A program made the translations under genes and the position numbers. Under the pieces are notes generated by a model that was not told where the DNA came from, searched no databases, and saw nothing but the letters and a program-made list of their open reading frames with translations. From contig JBOGDS010000144.1 of NCBI GenBank assembly GCA_050743075.1, positions 1 to 5,584 on the forward strand: a DNA stretch of 5,584 bases, written 5' to 3'. Shown here in pieces: positions 3,861 to 5,584 of the stretch. The first letter of the stretch is position 1; each line of letters starts with the position of its first letter. The stretch is from JBOGDS01 sp050743075 (lineage in GTDB: Bacteria; Actinomycetota; Actinomycetes; Jiangellales; Jiangellaceae).

Positions 3861-5584
3861 TGACCGAGATCCTGCAACGACCCTCCGCGCCGCCGGTCGA
3901 ATTCGACCAGCTCGCGATCGACACGATCCGCTTCCTCGCGGCCGACATGGTCCAGGCCGCCAACTCCGGGCACCCGGGGATGCCGATGGGCGCCGCCCCG
4001 ATGGCCTGGACGCTGTGGAGCAGGCACCTCCGCCACGACCCGGCCGCCCCGGGCTGGGCCGACCGCGACCGCTTCGTGCTCTCGGCGGGCCACGGCTCCG
4101 CCCTGCTGTACGGACTGCTGCACATCTTCGGCTACGACCTTCCCGAGGACGAGCTGCGCAACTTCCGCCAGCTCGGCTCCCGGACGCCCGGCCATCCGGA
4201 GTACGGCGACACGCAAGGCGTCGAGTGCACCACCGGACCGCTGGGCCAGGGCCTCGCCATGGCCGTCGGCATGGCGCTGGCCGAGCGCATGACCCACGCT
4301 CGCTTCCCCGAGATCACCGACCACCACACCTACGTGATCGTCGGCGACGGATGCCTCATGGAGGGCATCAGCCACGAAGCCGCATCGTTCGCCGGGCACC
4401 TCGGCCTCGGCCGGCTGGTCGTGCTCTGGGACGACAACTCGATCACCATCGACGGCGGCGTCGGCCGCTCGTGCAGCGACGACCAGCTGGCCCGCTTCGC
4501 GGCGTACGGCTGGCACACCGAGGCGGTGCTGGACGGCACCGACGTCGAGGCGATCGACCAGGCGATCAGCCGCGCCAAGGCCGACCCGCGACCCAGCTTC
4601 ATCGCGGTCCGGACCGTGATCGGCAACGGCGCCCCGGGCGTGGAAGGTACCGCGAAGGCCCACGGTTCGCCGCTAGGCGAGGAGCTGCTGGCCGAGACCA
4701 AGAAGCTCGCGGGTTGGGACTATTCGCCGTTCGCGGTTCCGGAGGAGGTGCGCGACGCCTGTAGCGCACTGGCCCAGTTCGGCGCCGACAAGCACGCGCG
4801 GTGGGACGCGGCCTTCGGGGAACTCGAGGCCGAATCCCCGGATCGGGCGGCAGAGTTCCGTCGTACCCACCATCGCAAGCTGCCGGACGGCCTGCCCGAA
4901 GCGCTGGAACTCATCGCCGACGAGGCACCCCGGGCCACGCGGCAGGCCTCCCAGGCCTGCTTGACCGCCGCGGGCGCGGTGATGCCGGAGCTGGTCGGCG
5001 GATCTGCGGACCTGTCCGGGTCGACCGGCACCACCTTCGGCGACGTCGTGACCCGGGACGACTACGCGAGGAGCGCGATCGCGTTCGGGATCCGCGAGTT
5101 CGGCATGGCGGCGATCATGAACGGGATGAGCCTGCACGGTGGCTTCCGGGTCTTCGGCAGCACGTTCCTGGTCTTCGCGGACTACCTGCGGCCAGCGCTC
5201 CGGTTGTCGGCGCTGATGGGGCAGCCGGTCGTCTACGTGTTCACCCACGACTCGATCGCAGTGGGCGAGGACGGCCCCACGCACCAGCCCATCGCGCACA
5301 TCGAGTCACTGCGCATGATCCCCGGACTGCGGGTTCTCCGGCCGGCGGACGATGCCGAGACCGCGCAGGCCTGGCGGCTGGCGCTCGAACGCACCCACGG
5401 GCCGACCGCGCTGATTCTCTCCCGGCAGTCGGTTCCGCAGCTTCCCAAGGAGAAGCGCAGCGACGAGTCGGTGTCGGTGTCGGTGGAGATCGTCGCCACC
5501 GGCTCGGAGGTGTCGCTGGCCGAGGCTGTCGCCGACGCACTTCGGGCCGATGGGGAAGACGTCCGGGTGGTGTCGGCGCTCGAC
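3860..5584 (+). CDS. tkt: Transketolase, 3' end outside window
   Basis: The frame stays open for 575 codons to the window end. Full transketolases have about 660-700 residues, so roughly the last 90-120 are cut off. The enzyme uses thiamine diphosphate to move two-carbon ketol units between sugar phosphates, for example from xylulose 5-phosphate to ribose 5-phosphate or erythrose 4-phosphate. The N-terminal cofactor domain shows SGHPGMPMG (36-44), LSAGHGSALLY (74-84), TTGPLGQG (124-131), the metal/diphosphate motif GDG (162-164) to Asn193 of WDDN, and His268 of KAHGSPLG. The pyrimidine domain has catalytic Glu413 in IREFGMA and FTHDSIAVGEDGPTHQP (461-477), followed by Arg522 in LSRQ. The C-terminal domain starts near ATGSEV (546-551). 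ATG 3860 overlaps the rpe stop by one base, with GGGGAG 10 nt upstream. The linker after Arg522 is about 12 residues shorter than in E. coli TktA and lacks the usual GGYVL segment. Confidence 0.95.
   Translation, partial: MTEILQRPSAPPVEFDQLAIDTIRFLAADMVQAANSGHPGMPMGAAPMAWTLWSRHLRHDPAAPGWADRDRFVLSAGHGSALLYGLLHIFGYDLPEDELRNFRQLGSRTPGHPEYGDTQGVECTTGPLGQGLAMAVGMALAERMTHARFPEITDHHTYVIVGDGCLMEGISHEAASFAGHLGLGRLVVLWDDNSITIDGGVGRSCSDDQLARFAAYGWHTEAVLDGTDVEAIDQAISRAKADPRPSFIAVRTVIGNGAPGVEGTAKAHGSPLGEELLAETKKLAGWDYSPFAVPEEVRDACSALAQFGADKHARWDAAFGELEAESPDRAAEFRRTHHRKLPDGLPEALELIADEAPRATRQASQACLTAAGAVMPELVGGSADLSGSTGTTFGDVVTRDDYARSAIAFGIREFGMAAIMNGMSLHGGFRVFGSTFLVFADYLRPALRLSALMGQPVVYVFTHDSIAVGEDGPTHQPIAHIESLRMIPGLRVLRPADDAETAQAWRLALERTHGPTALILSRQSVPQLPKEKRSDESVSVSVEIVATGSEVSLAEAVADALRADGEDVRVVSALD
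5467..5484 (+). repeat. Three tandem GTCGGT copies inside tkt
   Basis: GTCGGT repeats exactly three times (5467-5472, 5473-5478, 5479-5484), in frame. Together with the neighbouring codons it encodes the alternating Ser-Val run SVSVSV (537-542) in the linker between the pyrimidine and C-terminal domains. Any gain or loss of a unit would keep the frame and change the linker by two residues. Confidence 0.7.

Noticed and set aside
3071..4663. Long minus-strand open frame (530 codons) opposite rpe and tkt
   Set aside because: It is antisense to two clearly conserved enzymes. The length reflects the scarcity of stop codons at this GC content, and no domain pattern is visible.
1..5584. CRISPR array, tRNA/rRNA genes, insertion sequence, phage or toxin-antitoxin genes
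   Set aside because: I looked for repeat-spacer periodicity, tRNA-like cloverleaf segments, transposase motifs and small two-gene modules. None could be supported.

Overview
The window is very GC-rich, with G or C at most third codon positions, and encodes actinomycete-style proteins: a GAF/HisKA_3 kinase with a NarL-type regulator, a RibD-C reductase and a degraded SnoaL/sigma-factor tail. It is most likely chromosomal DNA of a high-GC actinobacterium. The genus cannot be fixed from this sequence.

Layout. Positions 1-166 hold the 3' end of a class I fructose-bisphosphate aldolase (+). Positions 167-564 contain no intact gene. They hold a short hairpin, a frameshifted and internally deleted remnant resembling the C-terminal SnoaL region of an ECF sigma factor (243-483), and a second inverted repeat (491-517). 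A RibD-C/dihydrofolate-reductase-family gene follows at 565-1161 (+). It converges, with a 20-bp gap, on a minus-strand two-component pair: response regulator (3016-2348), then histidine kinase (2351-1182, TTG start). The pair overlaps by 4 nt. A 139-bp divergent intergenic region (3017-3155) with several inverted repeats separates it from a plus-strand operon: ribulose-phosphate 3-epimerase (3156-3860) and transketolase (3860 to beyond the window end), which overlap by 1 nt.

Function. Aldolase, epimerase and transketolase together interconvert triose, tetrose, pentose and hexose phosphates. This set is typical of pentose-phosphate metabolism and of the regenerative part of the Calvin-Benson (cbb) or ribulose monophosphate cycles. 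No RuBisCO, phosphoribulokinase, hexulose-phosphate synthase or other signature enzyme is visible here, so the pathway cannot be decided. The divergent two-component system is the obvious candidate regulator of the epimerase-transketolase operon, but that rests on position only. The reductase and sigma-tail remnant look like unrelated DNA lying between sugar-phosphate genes. I found no RNA gene, mobile element, CRISPR array or clearly new multi-gene system. The most notable details are a glutamine at a metal-ligand histidine position in the epimerase, the operator-like repeats in the divergent region, and a shortened transketolase linker carrying a tandem hexanucleotide repeat.
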